Shown here: one piece after another, positions 25,326 through 33,967 of the stretch
Layout: every line of letters starts with the position of its first letter
Position numbering within the stretch: the stretch's first letter is position 1
Origin: Geodermatophilus sp. YIM 151500
Lineage (GTDB): Bacteria > Actinomycetota > Actinomycetes > Mycobacteriales > Geodermatophilaceae
Length of the DNA stretch: 64,000 nucleotides
Reading direction: 5' to 3'
Assembly (NCBI RefSeq): GCF_025716945.1
Contig: NZ_JAOVZT010000001.1
Location: forward strand, 468,271 to 532,270
The notes under the pieces: generated by a model
The model's database searches: none
Told to the model about the DNA's origin: nothing
What the model saw: the letters and a program-made list of their open reading frames with translations, nothing else
Program-made: the position numbers and the translations under genes

Positions 25326-26828
25326 TCATGGGGTGAGGCTCCGTCGGGCGTCGCGGGACAACAGCACGGTCGCGGGGGCCGACAGCACCACCATGACCAC
25401 GGCGTACGGGGCGGCCGCGCCGTACTCGAGGGCGCTGCTGGCCGACCAGAAGGCGGTGGCCAGCGTGGTGGTGCCGGTCGGCGCGAGCAGCAGCGTGGCG
25501 GTCAGCTCGGTCACCACGGCGAGGAACACCAGCGCGGCGCCGGCGCCGAGGCCGGGCGCCAGCAGCGGGAGGGTGACCCGGCGCAGCCGCTCGACGGTCG
25601 AGCAACCGAGCGAGGCGGCGAGGTCGTCGTACAGCCGGGGCGACTGCTCCACCGCGCCGCGGACGGTGACGATCGCCCGCGGCAGGAACAGGACGGCGTA
25701 GGCCGCGAGCAGCAGCGGCACGGTCTGGTAGAGCCAGGGCGTCGCCCGGATGGCGATCGTCACCAGCGCCAGCGCGACGACGATGGCCGGCACCGAGCTG
25801 CCCAGGTAGGTGCTGCGCTCCAGCAGCGTGGTCACCCGCCCGCGGGCGCGCACGGCCAGCCAGCCGGTGGGCAGCGCCATGGCCGTGGTCGCGAGGGCGG
25901 CCGCGGCGGCCAGCGCGAGGGTCGTGCCGGTGGTGGTCAGCAGCGCGCCACCGTCCAGGCCGGTGGAGGCGCCGGCCAGCATCCAGTGGGCCAGGCTGTA
26001 CAGCGGGACGCCGAGCGCGAGGACGACGAGCGCGGCCAGGCCGGCCAGCGCCGGACCGGTGAGCCGCCGCAGCTCCACCGGCCGCACCGGGCGGGCGGCC
26101 CCCCGGCCGGTGCGCGCGTAGCCGCGCTGCCCGCGCAGCCGCAGCTCGGCCAGCAGCAGCACCAGGCAGAGCAGCACCAGGACGCCGGCCAGCATGGTGG
26201 CGCCGGGTCCGTTGAAGGTGGCCCGGTACTGGTCGTAGATCGCCGTGGTGAAGGTCGCGTAGCGCAGCATCTGCAGGGCACCGAACTCGGCCAGCAGGTG
26301 CAGCGCCACCAGCAGGCTGCCGCCGAGCAGCGCCACGCGCAGCTGCGGCAGCTGCACCCGCGCGAACACCGCCCAGCCGGACAGGCCCAGCCCGGCGGCG
26401 GTCTCCTCCAGGGCGGGGTCCAGGCCGCGGAACGCGGCGGCCACCGGCAGGTAGACGAACGGGAAGTACGACAGCGAGACGACCAGCAGCGCGCCGGCGT
26501 AGGTGTCGACGCCGGGCAGCAGCGAGATCCACGCGTAGCTGTTGACGAAGGCCGGCACGGCCAGCGGCGCGACCAGCAGCACGTGCCAGACCCGCCGTCC
26601 GGGCACCGCCGAGCGCTGCACCAGCCAGGCCGCGCCGACGCCGAGTACGGCGCACGCCGCCACCGTGCCGAGCACCAGCCGCCCGGTGTTCCAGAGCAGC
26701 TCGGCGACCCGGTCGCGGAGGACCAGCTCCCGCACGCCGGACCAGCCGACGTCGACCGTGTAGCCCGCGATGTAGCCCAGCGGCAGCAGGGCGAGCGCGG
26801 CGACGCACGCGGCCAGGGCCAGCGTCAC
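25326..26828 (-). CDS. fbpB: Fe(III) ABC transporter permease
   Basis: A 500-residue double-length permease of the FbpB/SfuB type with about twelve helices. Two BPD_transp_1 halves are visible, each with an EAA-type loop: LEETAAGLGLSGWAVFARVQLPQLR in the first and YDDLAASLGCSTVERLRRVTLPLL in the second. The GTG at 26828 is the only reasonable start after the substrate-binding gene. It would couple to the adjacent ATPase to import iron bound by the lipoprotein encoded upstream. Confidence 0.9.
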   Translation of the reverse strand: MTLALAACVAALALLPLGYIAGYTVDVGWSGVRELVLRDRVAELLWNTGRLVLGTVAACAVLGVGAAWLVQRSAVPGRRVWHVLLVAPLAVPAFVNSYAWISLLPGVDTYAGALLVVSLSYFPFVYLPVAAAFRGLDPALEETAAGLGLSGWAVFARVQLPQLRVALLGGSLLVALHLLAEFGALQMLRYATFTTAIYDQYRATFNGPGATMLAGVLVLLCLVLLLAELRLRGQRGYARTGRGAARPVRPVELRRLTGPALAGLAALVVLALGVPLYSLAHWMLAGASTGLDGGALLTTTGTTLALAAAAALATTAMALPTGWLAVRARGRVTTLLERSTYLGSSVPAIVVALALVTIAIRATPWLYQTVPLLLAAYAVLFLPRAIVTVRGAVEQSPRLYDDLAASLGCSTVERLRRVTLPLLAPGLGAGAALVFLAVVTELTATLLLAPTGTTTLATAFWSASSALEYGAAAPYAVVMVVLSAPATVLLSRDARRSLTP

Positions 26829-26926
26829 CGGCGACCGGCGCGGGCTCCCGGGTGCGGGCGCACGCCGACGACCCCGGGCGACCGGCGCGGCCGGCGTCCC
26901 GGGGTCGACGGGCGGGGCGGCGCTGC

Positions 26927-27937
26927 TCAGAGCAGGCCCACCTCCTGCATGAGCGCGGTCACCTCGGGCGAGCTGAGCGAGCCCGGGTCGACGTCGGGGG
27001 CGCCGAGCTCGGCCAGCGGCGGCAGGACCTCCGCCGAGGCGACCCCGTTGCCGACGGCGTACTCCAGGGCGGTGCTCTCCGCCAGACGCTCCTGCGCGGC
27101 CCGGTCGGTCAGGTACTGCACCAGGCGCTGGGCCTCCTGGGGCTGGTCGGACGACGCGAGCACCCCGGCACCGGAGACGCTGACGAACGCGCCCGGGTCG
27201 CCGCCGCCGAAGTAGTGCAGGCGCGCGTCGTCGCCGATCAGCCCGTTCTCGGCCTGGTCGCGGTACCAGTAGTAGTGGTACATGACGCCGAGGTCGACCT
27301 CGCGCTCGTCGACGGCCTTCATCACCGCCGTGTTGCTGGCGTACACCTCGGCGTTGCGCTCGAGGCCCGCCAGCCAGGCACGGGTGGCCTCCTCGCCCTC
27401 CAGCGCGAGGACGGCGCTGACGATGGCCTGGAAGTCGGCGCCTCCGGCGGCGACGGCGACGCGGCCCTCGTACCCCGGCTCGGCCAGCTCGAGGATCGAC
27501 GCGGGCAGCTCCGCCTCGGGCACGGCCTCGGGGTGGTAGGCGAGCACCGTGGAGCGGGCGGCGAAGCCGACCCAGTTGCCCGACGCGGGCCGGTACTGCT
27601 CGCCGACCTGGTCGAGGGTCGCCGGGTCGAGCGGGGCGAGCAGGCCCTCGCGGTCGACGACGTCGATGGCCGGGCTGTTCTCGGTGAGGAACACGTCGGC
27701 CGGTGACGCGTCGCCCTCCTGCACGATCTGGTTGGCCAGCTCGGTGTCGTTGGCGTCGCGGAACTCCAGCTCGATGCCGGTGTCCGCGGTGAAGCCCTCG
27801 AGCATGGTCCGCACCAGGCTCTCGTGCTGGGCGCTGTAGACGGTCAGCGTGTCGCCGTCCGAGCCGCAGCCGGCGAGCGCGGCCGCGAGGCCGAGGGCGG
27901 ACAGGACGCCGGTGGCGGCGCGCCCGGACGAGGTCAC
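26927..27937 (-). CDS. fbpA: Fe(III) ABC transporter substrate-binding lipoprotein
   Basis: A 336-residue family-1 solute-binding protein. The signal peptide ends in the lipobox LAGC (Cys24). The mature protein starts TLTVYSAQHESLVRTMLEGF, typical of iron(III)-binding FbpA/FutA proteins. The tyrosine-rich segment MYHYYWYRDQAE supplies likely Fe-ligand tyrosines. The GTG at 27937 follows GGAGG and excludes an upstream extension that would destroy the signal peptide. An iron box lies 23-46 bases upstream, so the importer is probably repressed by iron-bound DtxR/IdeR. Confidence 0.92.
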   Translation of the reverse strand: MTSSGRAATGVLSALGLAAALAGCGSDGDTLTVYSAQHESLVRTMLEGFTADTGIELEFRDANDTELANQIVQEGDASPADVFLTENSPAIDVVDREGLLAPLDPATLDQVGEQYRPASGNWVGFAARSTVLAYHPEAVPEAELPASILELAEPGYEGRVAVAAGGADFQAIVSAVLALEGEEATRAWLAGLERNAEVYASNTAVMKAVDEREVDLGVMYHYYWYRDQAENGLIGDDARLHYFGGGDPGAFVSVSGAGVLASSDQPQEAQRLVQYLTDRAAQERLAESTALEYAVGNGVASAEVLPPLAELGAPDVDPGSLSSPEVTALMQEVGLL

Positions 27938-27959
27938 GAGGGAGATCCTCCGCGGAGAG

Positions 27960-27983
27960 ATAGGCAAGGCAGACCTAACCTTA
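27960..27983. promoter_or_regulatory. Overlapping iron boxes upstream of the Fe(III) importer
   Basis: Two overlapping registers (27960-27978 and 27965-27983) each match the DtxR/IdeR consensus at 15 of 19 positions when W and S are allowed. The core on the minus strand reads AAGGTTAGGTCTGCCTTGCC. It lies between the Fe(III) importer and the divergent GNAT gene. Confidence 0.8.
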
Positions 27984-28052
27984 GAGGTCCACAGGTGGGC
28001 CCGGCACCCCGCTCCCGCGTCGGCCGCTCCGCGGTGGGCTAGAACCTTCCGC

Positions 28053-28508
28053 ATGACCGGTGCCGACGCGTCCGTCCCCGTCCTGCGGCGGGCACTGTTC
28101 GCCGAGCTCACGCCGTTCGAGGTCTACGCGCTGTGCCGGCTGCGGGTCGACGTGTTCGTCGTCGAGCAGCGCTGCCCCTACCCCGAGCTCGACGGGCGCG
28201 ACGTGGAGCCGGGCACCGAGCACCTGTGGTTCGAGATCGACTGTGCGGTTGCCGCCACCGTGCGGGTGCTCGACGACGGCGGCAGCCGCGCGATCGGCCG
28301 GGTGGCGACCGCGGAGCCGTTCCGGCGGCGCGGGCTCGCGGCCCGGCTGGTCGAGGAGGGCGTCGCGCTCTGCGGCGGCCTGCCGATCACGCTCGGGGCG
28401 CAGGCCCACCTGGAGGGCTGGTACGAGCGGCTCGGCTTCCGGCGCAGCGGCCCCGGTTACGTCGAGGACGGCATCCCGCACGTGCCCATGCGCCGCGAGC
28501 CGGCGTGA
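28053..28508 (+). CDS. ElaA-type GNAT acetyltransferase
   Basis: A 151-residue GNAT protein of the ElaA type. LTPFEVYALCRLRVDVFVVEQRCPYPELDGRD is the characteristic opening. The acetyl-CoA loop reads RVATAEPFRRRGLAARLVEEG, and YERLGFRRSGPGYVEDGIPHVPM is the typical end. The ATG at 28053 lies seven bases after TAGAAC, and no ribosome site is visible, so a leaderless mRNA is likely. Substrate unknown. Confidence 0.9.
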   Translation: MTGADASVPVLRRALFAELTPFEVYALCRLRVDVFVVEQRCPYPELDGRDVEPGTEHLWFEIDCAVAATVRVLDDGGSRAIGRVATAEPFRRRGLAARLVEEGVALCGGLPITLGAQAHLEGWYERLGFRRSGPGYVEDGIPHVPMRREPA

Positions 28509-28515
28509 CGGTGCC

Positions 28516-28545
28516 TTGACACCCGTCCAGAGGAGCTACACGCTC
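28516..28545 (+). promoter_or_regulatory. Promoter/operator of the TetR gene
   Basis: TTGACA (28516-28521) is a perfect -35. Downstream, the 13-base dyad GAGCTACACGCTC (28533-28545), with arms GAGC and GCTC, sits just before the TetR start at 28551. It is a plausible autoregulatory operator, but the -10 is not clear. Confidence 0.5.
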
Positions 28546-28550
28546 TAGCC

Positions 28551-29180
28551 ATGGCTACGGCGTCCAGCCTCACCCCGACCCGGGTGCAACGGCGGCGGGC
28601 CGCGGTCATCGAGGAGGCCCTCGACCACGCCGTCGCGATCATGGGCGCGGAGGGCGTCGGCGCGCTGAGCGTCTCGGAGGTCGCGCGCCGGATGGGCATG
28701 CGGGGCCCGTCCCTCTACAAGTACTTCCCCTCGCTCCACGCGCTCTACGACGCACTGTTCGCCCGCGGGCTCGCCGGCGAGCTGGCCGCGGCCGAGGCCG
28801 CTGTGGCCGGGCTCGGACCGGGCCTGCCGCGCATCCGCGCCGGCGCGATCGCCGTCGTCCGCTGGGCCGTGGAGAACCCGGCCCTGGCGCAGCTGCTGCA
28901 CTGGCGACCGGTGCCCGGCTTCGAGCCGTCGCCGGAGACCTTCGCGCCCAGCCGGGACGACATGGCGCAGGTGCGTGCCGACTGCGCCCAGGCGGCGGCG
29001 CTCGGGCAGGCGGCACCGGCGTTCGACAGCGACGCCGCCGTCCGCCTCCTCACCGTCGTCCTCTCCGGCCTGATCTCCCAGCAGCTGGCCAACGAGCCCG
29101 GGGCGTCCTTCGAGGACGGCGCCTACAGCCGGCTCACCGGCCTGGCCATCGACCAGTTCCTCGCCGCCTACGCACCCTGA
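28551..29180 (+). CDS. TetR family regulator
   Basis: A 209-residue regulator. The N-terminal HTH reads EEALDHAVAIMGAEGVGALSVSEVARRMGMRGPSLYKYFPS (residues about 22-64), typical of TetR. The ligand-binding part includes a WHG-like region (PALAQLLHWRPVPGFEPS). It is followed ten bases later by a SRPBCC gene and a small hypothetical gene, likely its regulated operon. Ligand unknown. Confidence 0.9.
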   Translation: MATASSLTPTRVQRRRAAVIEEALDHAVAIMGAEGVGALSVSEVARRMGMRGPSLYKYFPSLHALYDALFARGLAGELAAAEAAVAGLGPGLPRIRAGAIAVVRWAVENPALAQLLHWRPVPGFEPSPETFAPSRDDMAQVRADCAQAAALGQAAPAFDSDAAVRLLTVVLSGLISQQLANEPGASFEDGAYSRLTGLAIDQFLAAYAP

Positions 29181-29189
29181 GGAGTCGCC

Positions 29190-29696
29190 ATGCAGACGCT
29201 CGACCACGACGAGGTCAGCGCCGTGATCGCCGCACCACCGGAGACGGTCTACGCCCTCGTCGCCGACGTCACCCGCACCCCGGACTTCAGCCCCGAGATC
29301 GCGAGCTGCCGGTGGCTCGACGGCGCGACCGGCCCGGCCGTCGGCGCCCGCTTCGAGGCGGTCAACGAGAACCGCGCCGGCCAGCGGTGGAAGAACCGTC
29401 CGGTGGTCACCGTGGCCGAGCCCGGCCGGGAGTTCGCCTTCGCCCGGACCGAGCCCTTCGCGGGGACGATCACCTGGCGGTACCGGTTCGACCCCGTCGA
29501 GGGGGGCACCCGGGTTGCCGAGAGCTACGTGGTGGAGCGGCCGGTCACCCGCATCGGCTGGTTCGTCATCGAGAGAGTCTTCAAGGGCGGCAACCGGCGG
29601 GAGGAGCTGCGCGACGGCATGCGGACGACGCTGGCCCGGCTCGGGGCCGCCGCCGAGGCGAGCCGTCCGACACGGTCGTCCGCGGACCCGCGATGA
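29190..29696 (+). CDS. SRPBCC (START-like) family protein
   Basis: A 168-residue protein with a polyketide cyclase/START-like fold: VIAAPPETVYALVADVTRTPDFSPEIASCRWLDGA is the usual beginning, and ITWRYRFDPVEGGTRVAESYVVERP is the late strand region. These proteins bind hydrophobic ligands or act as cyclases. It lies in an operon with the TetR gene upstream and overlaps the next gene by ATGA. Confidence 0.88.
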   Translation: MQTLDHDEVSAVIAAPPETVYALVADVTRTPDFSPEIASCRWLDGATGPAVGARFEAVNENRAGQRWKNRPVVTVAEPGREFAFARTEPFAGTITWRYRFDPVEGGTRVAESYVVERPVTRIGWFVIERVFKGGNRREELRDGMRTTLARLGAAAEASRPTRSSADPR

Positions 29697-30067
29697 CCGC
29701 GGCGGCGCGGCGGCCCTTCGCGCACGAGGCCGTGCTGAGCCTGGGCTCCGGGACCGACGACCGCGCCGCGGGCGGGGCGATCACCACCGCGCTGTGCGGC
29801 AGCTGGTCGCACGAGCCGCCCTGCCCGCTCGCCCCGCACCACACGGCGGTCGAGCGGACCGGGGACACGCTGCGCGTCCGCGTCCTCTTCACCGCCGCCC
29901 CCGAGGACGAGCCGCGCGTGCGCTCGCTCGTCGAGGGGGTGCTCGCCGCGGGCGGGACGGAGGGCCCCGACGGCGTCCGGGCCGCCTGGCGGCTGGTCGA
30001 GGCCGGGCCGTCCGCCGTCCGCGCCGAGGAGCAGGAGCACGCGGAGCGCCTCGTCGCCGCACCCTGA
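29693..30067 (+). CDS. Hypothetical protein
   Basis: A 124-residue protein of unknown function. It has the pattern AVLSLGSGTDDRAAGGAITTALCGSWSHEPPCPLAPHHT and a hydrophilic C-terminal half with VRVLFTAAPEDEPRVRSLVEG. A Cys-Pro-Pro-Cys-Pro-like stretch around EPPCPLAPHH could bind metal, but this is only a possibility. The ATG overlaps the SRPBCC stop codon, so it belongs to that operon. Confidence 0.7.
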   Translation: MTAAARRPFAHEAVLSLGSGTDDRAAGGAITTALCGSWSHEPPCPLAPHHTAVERTGDTLRVRVLFTAAPEDEPRVRSLVEGVLAAGGTEGPDGVRAAWRLVEAGPSAVRAEEQEHAERLVAAP

Positions 30068-30092
30068 CCGCCTCGTGGGGCCTCCGCGGCGC

Positions 30093-31379
30093 TCAGGCGG
30101 GCCGATCGCCGTCCGGCCCGGCGGGGGCGGCGCGGGCGCGCAGGACGGCGCGCTCGCGCTCGTTGCGGGTCAGCCCGGCCGCCCGCGCGAACTCGGCGCG
30201 GGCCTCGGCGCCGCGCCCGAGGCGTGCGAGCAGGTCACCGCGGGCGGCGGGCAGCAGGTGGTAGCCGCGCAGCGCGGGGACGTCGGCCAGCGCGTCGACG
30301 ATCTCCAGCCCGGCCGCCGGCCCGTACGCCCGTGACACCGCCACCGCGCGGTTGAGCTCGACCACCGGTGAGGGCATGAGCTCGCCGAGCACCTCGTACA
30401 GCGCCGCGATCTGCGGCCAGTCGGTCTCCGCGGCGGTCCGGGCCCGGGCGTGGCAGGCGGCGATCGCGGCCTGGACGGCGTACGGGCCGAGCGCCGCGCC
30501 CGCGGCCCGGGCGGCGAGCTCGGCCCGCTGCAGCGCGGCCAGTCCCCGGCCGACGAGCACCCGGTCCCACCGGCTCCGGTCCTGCTCGTCGAGCAGCACC
30601 GGCTCGCCGCTCGCCGCGACGCGGGCGCGCAGCCGGGAGGCCTGCAGCTCCATCAGGGCGACCAGCCCGTGCACCTCGGACTCGCCCGGGGTCGCCGCGG
30701 CGAGGACCCGGCCCAGCCGCAGCGCTTCGGCGCAGAGGTCGGGCCGGGTCCAGTCGCTCCCGGCCGTCGCGGAGTAGCCCTCGTTGAAGACCAGGTAGAG
30801 CACCTCGAGCACCGAGGCGAGCCGGGCGGTGAGGTCGGCGCCGGCCGGGACCTCGAACGGGACCTTCGCCGCGCCGAGGGCCCGCTTGGCGCGGACCACG
30901 CGCTGGGCCACGGTCGACTCGGGAACAAGGAAGGCGCGGGCGATCTCGTCGGTGCGCAGGCCCCCGACCAGCCGCAGCGTGAGCGCCACCCGGGCCTCGC
31001 GGGACAGCACCGGGTGGCAGGCGATCAGCACCAGCCGCAGCACGTCGTCGTCGACCGGCTCGTCCAGCGCGGCCGCCCGGTCCGGCTCCTCCAGCTGGCG
31101 GGACGCCAGGTCCCGGCCGATCTCGGCGGTCCGGGCGCGGAGCCGCTCGGCGCGCCGGAAGCCGTCGATGGCCCGGTTCCGGGCGGCGGCCGTCAGCCAG
31201 GCGCCCGGCCGGTCGGGGACGCCGGTCACCGGCCACTGCTCCAGCGCGGCGACGAGCGCGTCCTGGGCGAGCTCCTCGGCGAGGCCGACGTCGCCGACCA
31301 CGCGGGTCAGCGCGCCGACGAGCCGCGCGGACTCCATCCGCCAGACCGCGTCCACGACGCGGCCGACGTCCGCCGTCAC
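30093..31379 (-). CDS. ECF42-type RNA polymerase sigma factor with TPR-like extension
   Basis: A 428-residue ECF sigma factor. Region 2 (about 15-85) has LTRVVGDVGLAEELAQDALVAALEQWP; region 4 (about 110-165) ends ESTVAQRVVRAKRALG. A long helical C-terminal extension of about 230 residues follows, the hallmark of ECF42-group sigma factors. This group is usually encoded next to a DGPF/YCII protein, exactly as here. A promoter matching the ECF42 pattern lies before the YCII gene, so the pair probably autoregulates. Confidence 0.9.
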   Translation of the reverse strand: MTADVGRVVDAVWRMESARLVGALTRVVGDVGLAEELAQDALVAALEQWPVTGVPDRPGAWLTAAARNRAIDGFRRAERLRARTAEIGRDLASRQLEEPDRAAALDEPVDDDVLRLVLIACHPVLSREARVALTLRLVGGLRTDEIARAFLVPESTVAQRVVRAKRALGAAKVPFEVPAGADLTARLASVLEVLYLVFNEGYSATAGSDWTRPDLCAEALRLGRVLAAATPGESEVHGLVALMELQASRLRARVAASGEPVLLDEQDRSRWDRVLVGRGLAALQRAELAARAAGAALGPYAVQAAIAACHARARTAAETDWPQIAALYEVLGELMPSPVVELNRAVAVSRAYGPAAGLEIVDALADVPALRGYHLLPAARGDLLARLGRGAEARAEFARAAGLTRNERERAVLRARAAPAGPDGDRPA

Positions 31380-31386
31380 GCCGTCC

Positions 31387-31420
31387 CCCCGCGGCGGTGA
31401 CGGCCATCACCGCCGCGGGG
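31387..31420. terminator. Intercistronic hairpin between YCII and sigma-factor genes
   Basis: A perfect 14-base-pair stem (31387-31400 with 31407-31420) and a six-base loop CGGCCA lie between the two coupled genes. It could attenuate read-through into the sigma gene. Its left arm and loop contain the 16-mer CGGCGGTGACGGCCAT, also present near 15568 and 36631. Confidence 0.6.
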
Positions 31421-31437
31421 AGCCGGCCGGGGCGGCA

Positions 31438-31860
31438 TCAGCCGTGCTGCGCTTCGACGGTCGCCCGCAGCCGGTCCTCCTGCTCGCGCAGCTCGGGGGT
31501 GAGCGCGTCGCCGAAGTCGTCGCTCTCGAACACCTGCCGCACCTCGACCTCGCCGCCCCGGAACGGCGCCTTGCGCACCCACTCCAGCACCTCCTCGCGC
31601 GAGGAGACCTGCAGGATCCAGAAGCCTGCGATGAGCTCCTTGGTCTCGGCGAACGGCCCGTCGACGACCGTCGTGCGGCCGTTCTCGTCGAAGCGCACCC
31701 GGGCACCCTTCGAGCTCGGGTGCAGGCCCTCGCCGGCGAGCATCACGCCGGCCTTCACCAGCTCCTCGTTGTAGGCACCCATCTCGGCGAGCTCCTGCTC
31801 GGTGGGCATCACGCCCTTCTCCGAGTCCTCCGACGCCTTGACGATCACCATGTACCGCAC
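31438..31860 (-). CDS. DGPF/YCII-domain protein, ECF42 partner
   Basis: A 140-residue YCII-related protein. It begins VRYMVIVKASEDSEKG and carries the family signature VVDGPFAETKELIAGFWIL. The GTG at 31860 has AAGGAGAG upstream and gives the usual family start. Proteins of this group are linked to ECF42 sigma factors and may be their partners or targets; the biochemical role is not known. It is upstream of the sigma factor gene on the same strand. Confidence 0.9.
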   Translation of the reverse strand: MRYMVIVKASEDSEKGVMPTEQELAEMGAYNEELVKAGVMLAGEGLHPSSKGARVRFDENGRTTVVDGPFAETKELIAGFWILQVSSREEVLEWVRKAPFRGGEVEVRQVFESDDFGDALTPELREQEDRLRATVEAQHG

Positions 31861-31928
31861 CGCTGCTCTCCTTCGTCGGATCGGGAACCGGTCGGCCGAC
31901 CGGCGCGTGGGCCCTCTCCCATCTCCCC

Positions 31929-31955
31929 GTCGAACGGGCACCGCCGGGATCGACA
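31929..31955 (-). promoter_or_regulatory. ECF42-type promoter
   Basis: On the minus strand TGTCGA (31955-31950) is followed after 17 bases by CGAC (31932-31929). This agrees with the TGTCGA / CGAY pattern I recall for ECF42 promoters. It sits about 70 bases upstream of the YCII gene and would drive autoregulation. Confidence 0.62.
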
Positions 31956-32140
31956 CGTCCGGGGACGTCCCTCGAGATTTTTTCGAGACGGCCGGCGGCG
32001 GGGCCGGACCTGCCAGCGGCGAACCTAGCCGGGGCGGGACCGGGGGCGGGAGGGAACTGCGTCCCGCAGCGGTCCGTCGGTCGGATGACGGTTCCGCAAC
32101 GCCGGAGTCGCGCGCCCGGCCCCGGGTACCCGGGGCCGCC

Positions 32141-33406
32141 GTGACCATCGACGTGCTGCTCCTGACCGGCGGCCTGCTGGCCGTGGCGGTGGCCGCGCTG
32201 TCGGAGCGGCTGCGCCGCCTCCCGGTCTCCGAGCCGCTGCTCGGCCTGCTCGCCGGCGTCGTCCTGGGGCCGGCGGTCTCCGGCGTCCTGGACGTCGCCC
32301 CGCTGACCGAGGACGCGCACTGGGCGCACACCACCACCCGGCTGCTGCTGGCCGTCTCGGTCATGTCGGTGGCGCTGCGCTACCCCCTGCGGACGGCGCG
32401 GACGCGGCTGCGGCCCGTGGCGCTGCTGCTCGCCGTCGCCATGCCGGCCATGGCGCTGGTGACCGCCGGCCTGTCCGCCGGGCTGCTCGGCGTCGGGGTG
32501 GGCACGGCCCTCCTGCTCGGCGCGGCGCTCTCCCCCACCGACCCGGTGCTGGCCTCCAACGTCGTCACCGGCCGACCGGCGGAGGAGGACCTCCCCGGCC
32601 GCGACCGCCAGCTGCTGTCGCTGGAATCGGGGGCGAACGACGGGCTGGCCCTGCCGCTGGTGCTGCTGGCGGTCGCCGTCGCCGGCGCGACGTCGGTCCC
32701 GCAGGCGCTGCTGGAGTCGCTGTGGCAGGTCGCCGGCGCCGCCGTCGTCGGGGCCGGGCTCGGCTGGCTCGGCGGCCGGGCCCTGCGGGCCGGCGAGGCC
32801 CACGGCGCCACGGACCCCGGGCCGCTGGCGCTGTTCACCGCCGTGCTGGCCTTCGCCGTCCTGGGGCTGTCCGGCCTGCTGCACGTCGACGGCATCCTGG
32901 CCGTCTTCGTCGGCGGGCTCGCCTTCAACCTGGCCGCCAGCGGTCACGAGCGCACCTCCGACGTGCCGATCGACGAGGCGGTCAACCGCTTCCTCGTGCT
33001 GCCGCTGTTCGTGGGCATCGGTGCCGCGCTGCCCTGGTCGGCGTGGGGCGACCTCGGCTGGCGCGGCGTCGCGCTGGCCGCCGCCGTCCTGCTGCTGCGC
33101 CGGCTCCCGGTCGCGCTGCTGCTGGCCCGGCTGCTGCGGCTGCGGTTCCCGGACGCGGTCTGGGTGGGCTGGTTCGGCCCGATCGGCGTCTCGGCGCTGT
33201 TCTACCTGGCGCTGGAGGCCGAGCGCCTCGGGCTCGACCCGGCCGTGCTGGCCGCCGGGACGCTGGTCGTCGCCGCGAGCACCGTCGTCCACGGCGTCAC
33301 CGCGTCGCCGGGCCGCGTGCTGTTCCGACGCGCGACGCGGAGCGGCGATCCGGAAGGTGACCGCGCCGCCGGCGCGGATCGGGACCGCGCCGGGCGGTCG
33401 GGATAG
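32141..33406 (+). CDS. Cation:proton antiporter (CPA1 family)
   Basis: A 421-residue membrane protein with about twelve helices. LLGAALSPTDPVLASNVV and LLSLESGANDGLALPLVLL are the CPA1 signature segments; the Asp residues are likely ion-binding. It probably exchanges Na+ or K+ for protons at the cytoplasmic membrane. The GTG at 32141 is chosen because the sequence upstream is hydrophilic and belongs to an intergenic region. It is followed nine bases later by the DUF421 gene. Confidence 0.88.
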   Translation: MTIDVLLLTGGLLAVAVAALSERLRRLPVSEPLLGLLAGVVLGPAVSGVLDVAPLTEDAHWAHTTTRLLLAVSVMSVALRYPLRTARTRLRPVALLLAVAMPAMALVTAGLSAGLLGVGVGTALLLGAALSPTDPVLASNVVTGRPAEEDLPGRDRQLLSLESGANDGLALPLVLLAVAVAGATSVPQALLESLWQVAGAAVVGAGLGWLGGRALRAGEAHGATDPGPLALFTAVLAFAVLGLSGLLHVDGILAVFVGGLAFNLAASGHERTSDVPIDEAVNRFLVLPLFVGIGAALPWSAWGDLGWRGVALAAAVLLLRRLPVALLLARLLRLRFPDAVWVGWFGPIGVSALFYLALEAERLGLDPAVLAAGTLVVAASTVVHGVTASPGRVLFRRATRSGDPEGDRAAGADRDRAGRSG

Positions 33407-33415
33407 GAGACGGAC

Positions 33416-33928
33416 GTGTGGTTCGACAGCTGGTCCGACCTGGGCCGAGTGCTGGCCGTGGGCGCCACCGCCTACGCGACGCTGGTGGTGGTGCTGCGCC
33501 TCTCCGGCAAGCGCACGCTGGCCAAGCTCAACGCCTTCGACCTCGTCGTCACGGTGGCGTTCGGCTCGACGCTGGCGACGATCCTGCTCAGCGCGACGGT
33601 GTCGTGGTCGGAGGGTGCGACGGCGCTCGCGCTGCTGGCCGCGCTGCAGTTCGCCGTCGCCTGGACGAACTCGCACTGGCCGGCCAGCCGGGCGGTGGTC
33701 ACCTCGGAGCCCACGTTGCTGCTTGAGGACGGCGAGCCGCTGCACCACGCTCTGGCCGCGCAGCGGGTGGACATGGCGGACCTGCGCCAGGCCGTGCGCT
33801 CCTCCGGCGCGGGCTCGCTGGCATCCGTGGCGGCGGTGGTGCTGGAGACCGACGGCTCGCTGAGCGTCGTCCCCGCCGCGCAGGCGGGCGACCGCTCGGC
33901 GCTCCGGGGCGTCCGCCGCGCCGGCTGA
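33416..33928 (+). CDS. DUF421 (YetF/YcaP-like) membrane protein
   Basis: A 170-residue protein. Three hydrophobic segments at the N terminus (about 8-25, 38-60, 65-85) and the conserved RLSGKRTLAKLNAFDLVVTVAFGS are typical of the family. The C-terminal soluble part has PTLLLEDGEPLHHALAAQRV. GTG start with AGGAGA upstream. The family function is unknown. It is probably co-transcribed with the antiporter. Confidence 0.9.
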   Translation: MWFDSWSDLGRVLAVGATAYATLVVVLRLSGKRTLAKLNAFDLVVTVAFGSTLATILLSATVSWSEGATALALLAALQFAVAWTNSHWPASRAVVTSEPTLLLEDGEPLHHALAAQRVDMADLRQAVRSSGAGSLASVAAVVLETDGSLSVVPAAQAGDRSALRGVRRAG

Positions 33929-33967
33929 CGCACCCGTTCCGACCGGGCCGTCGGCCACCGGACGGAC

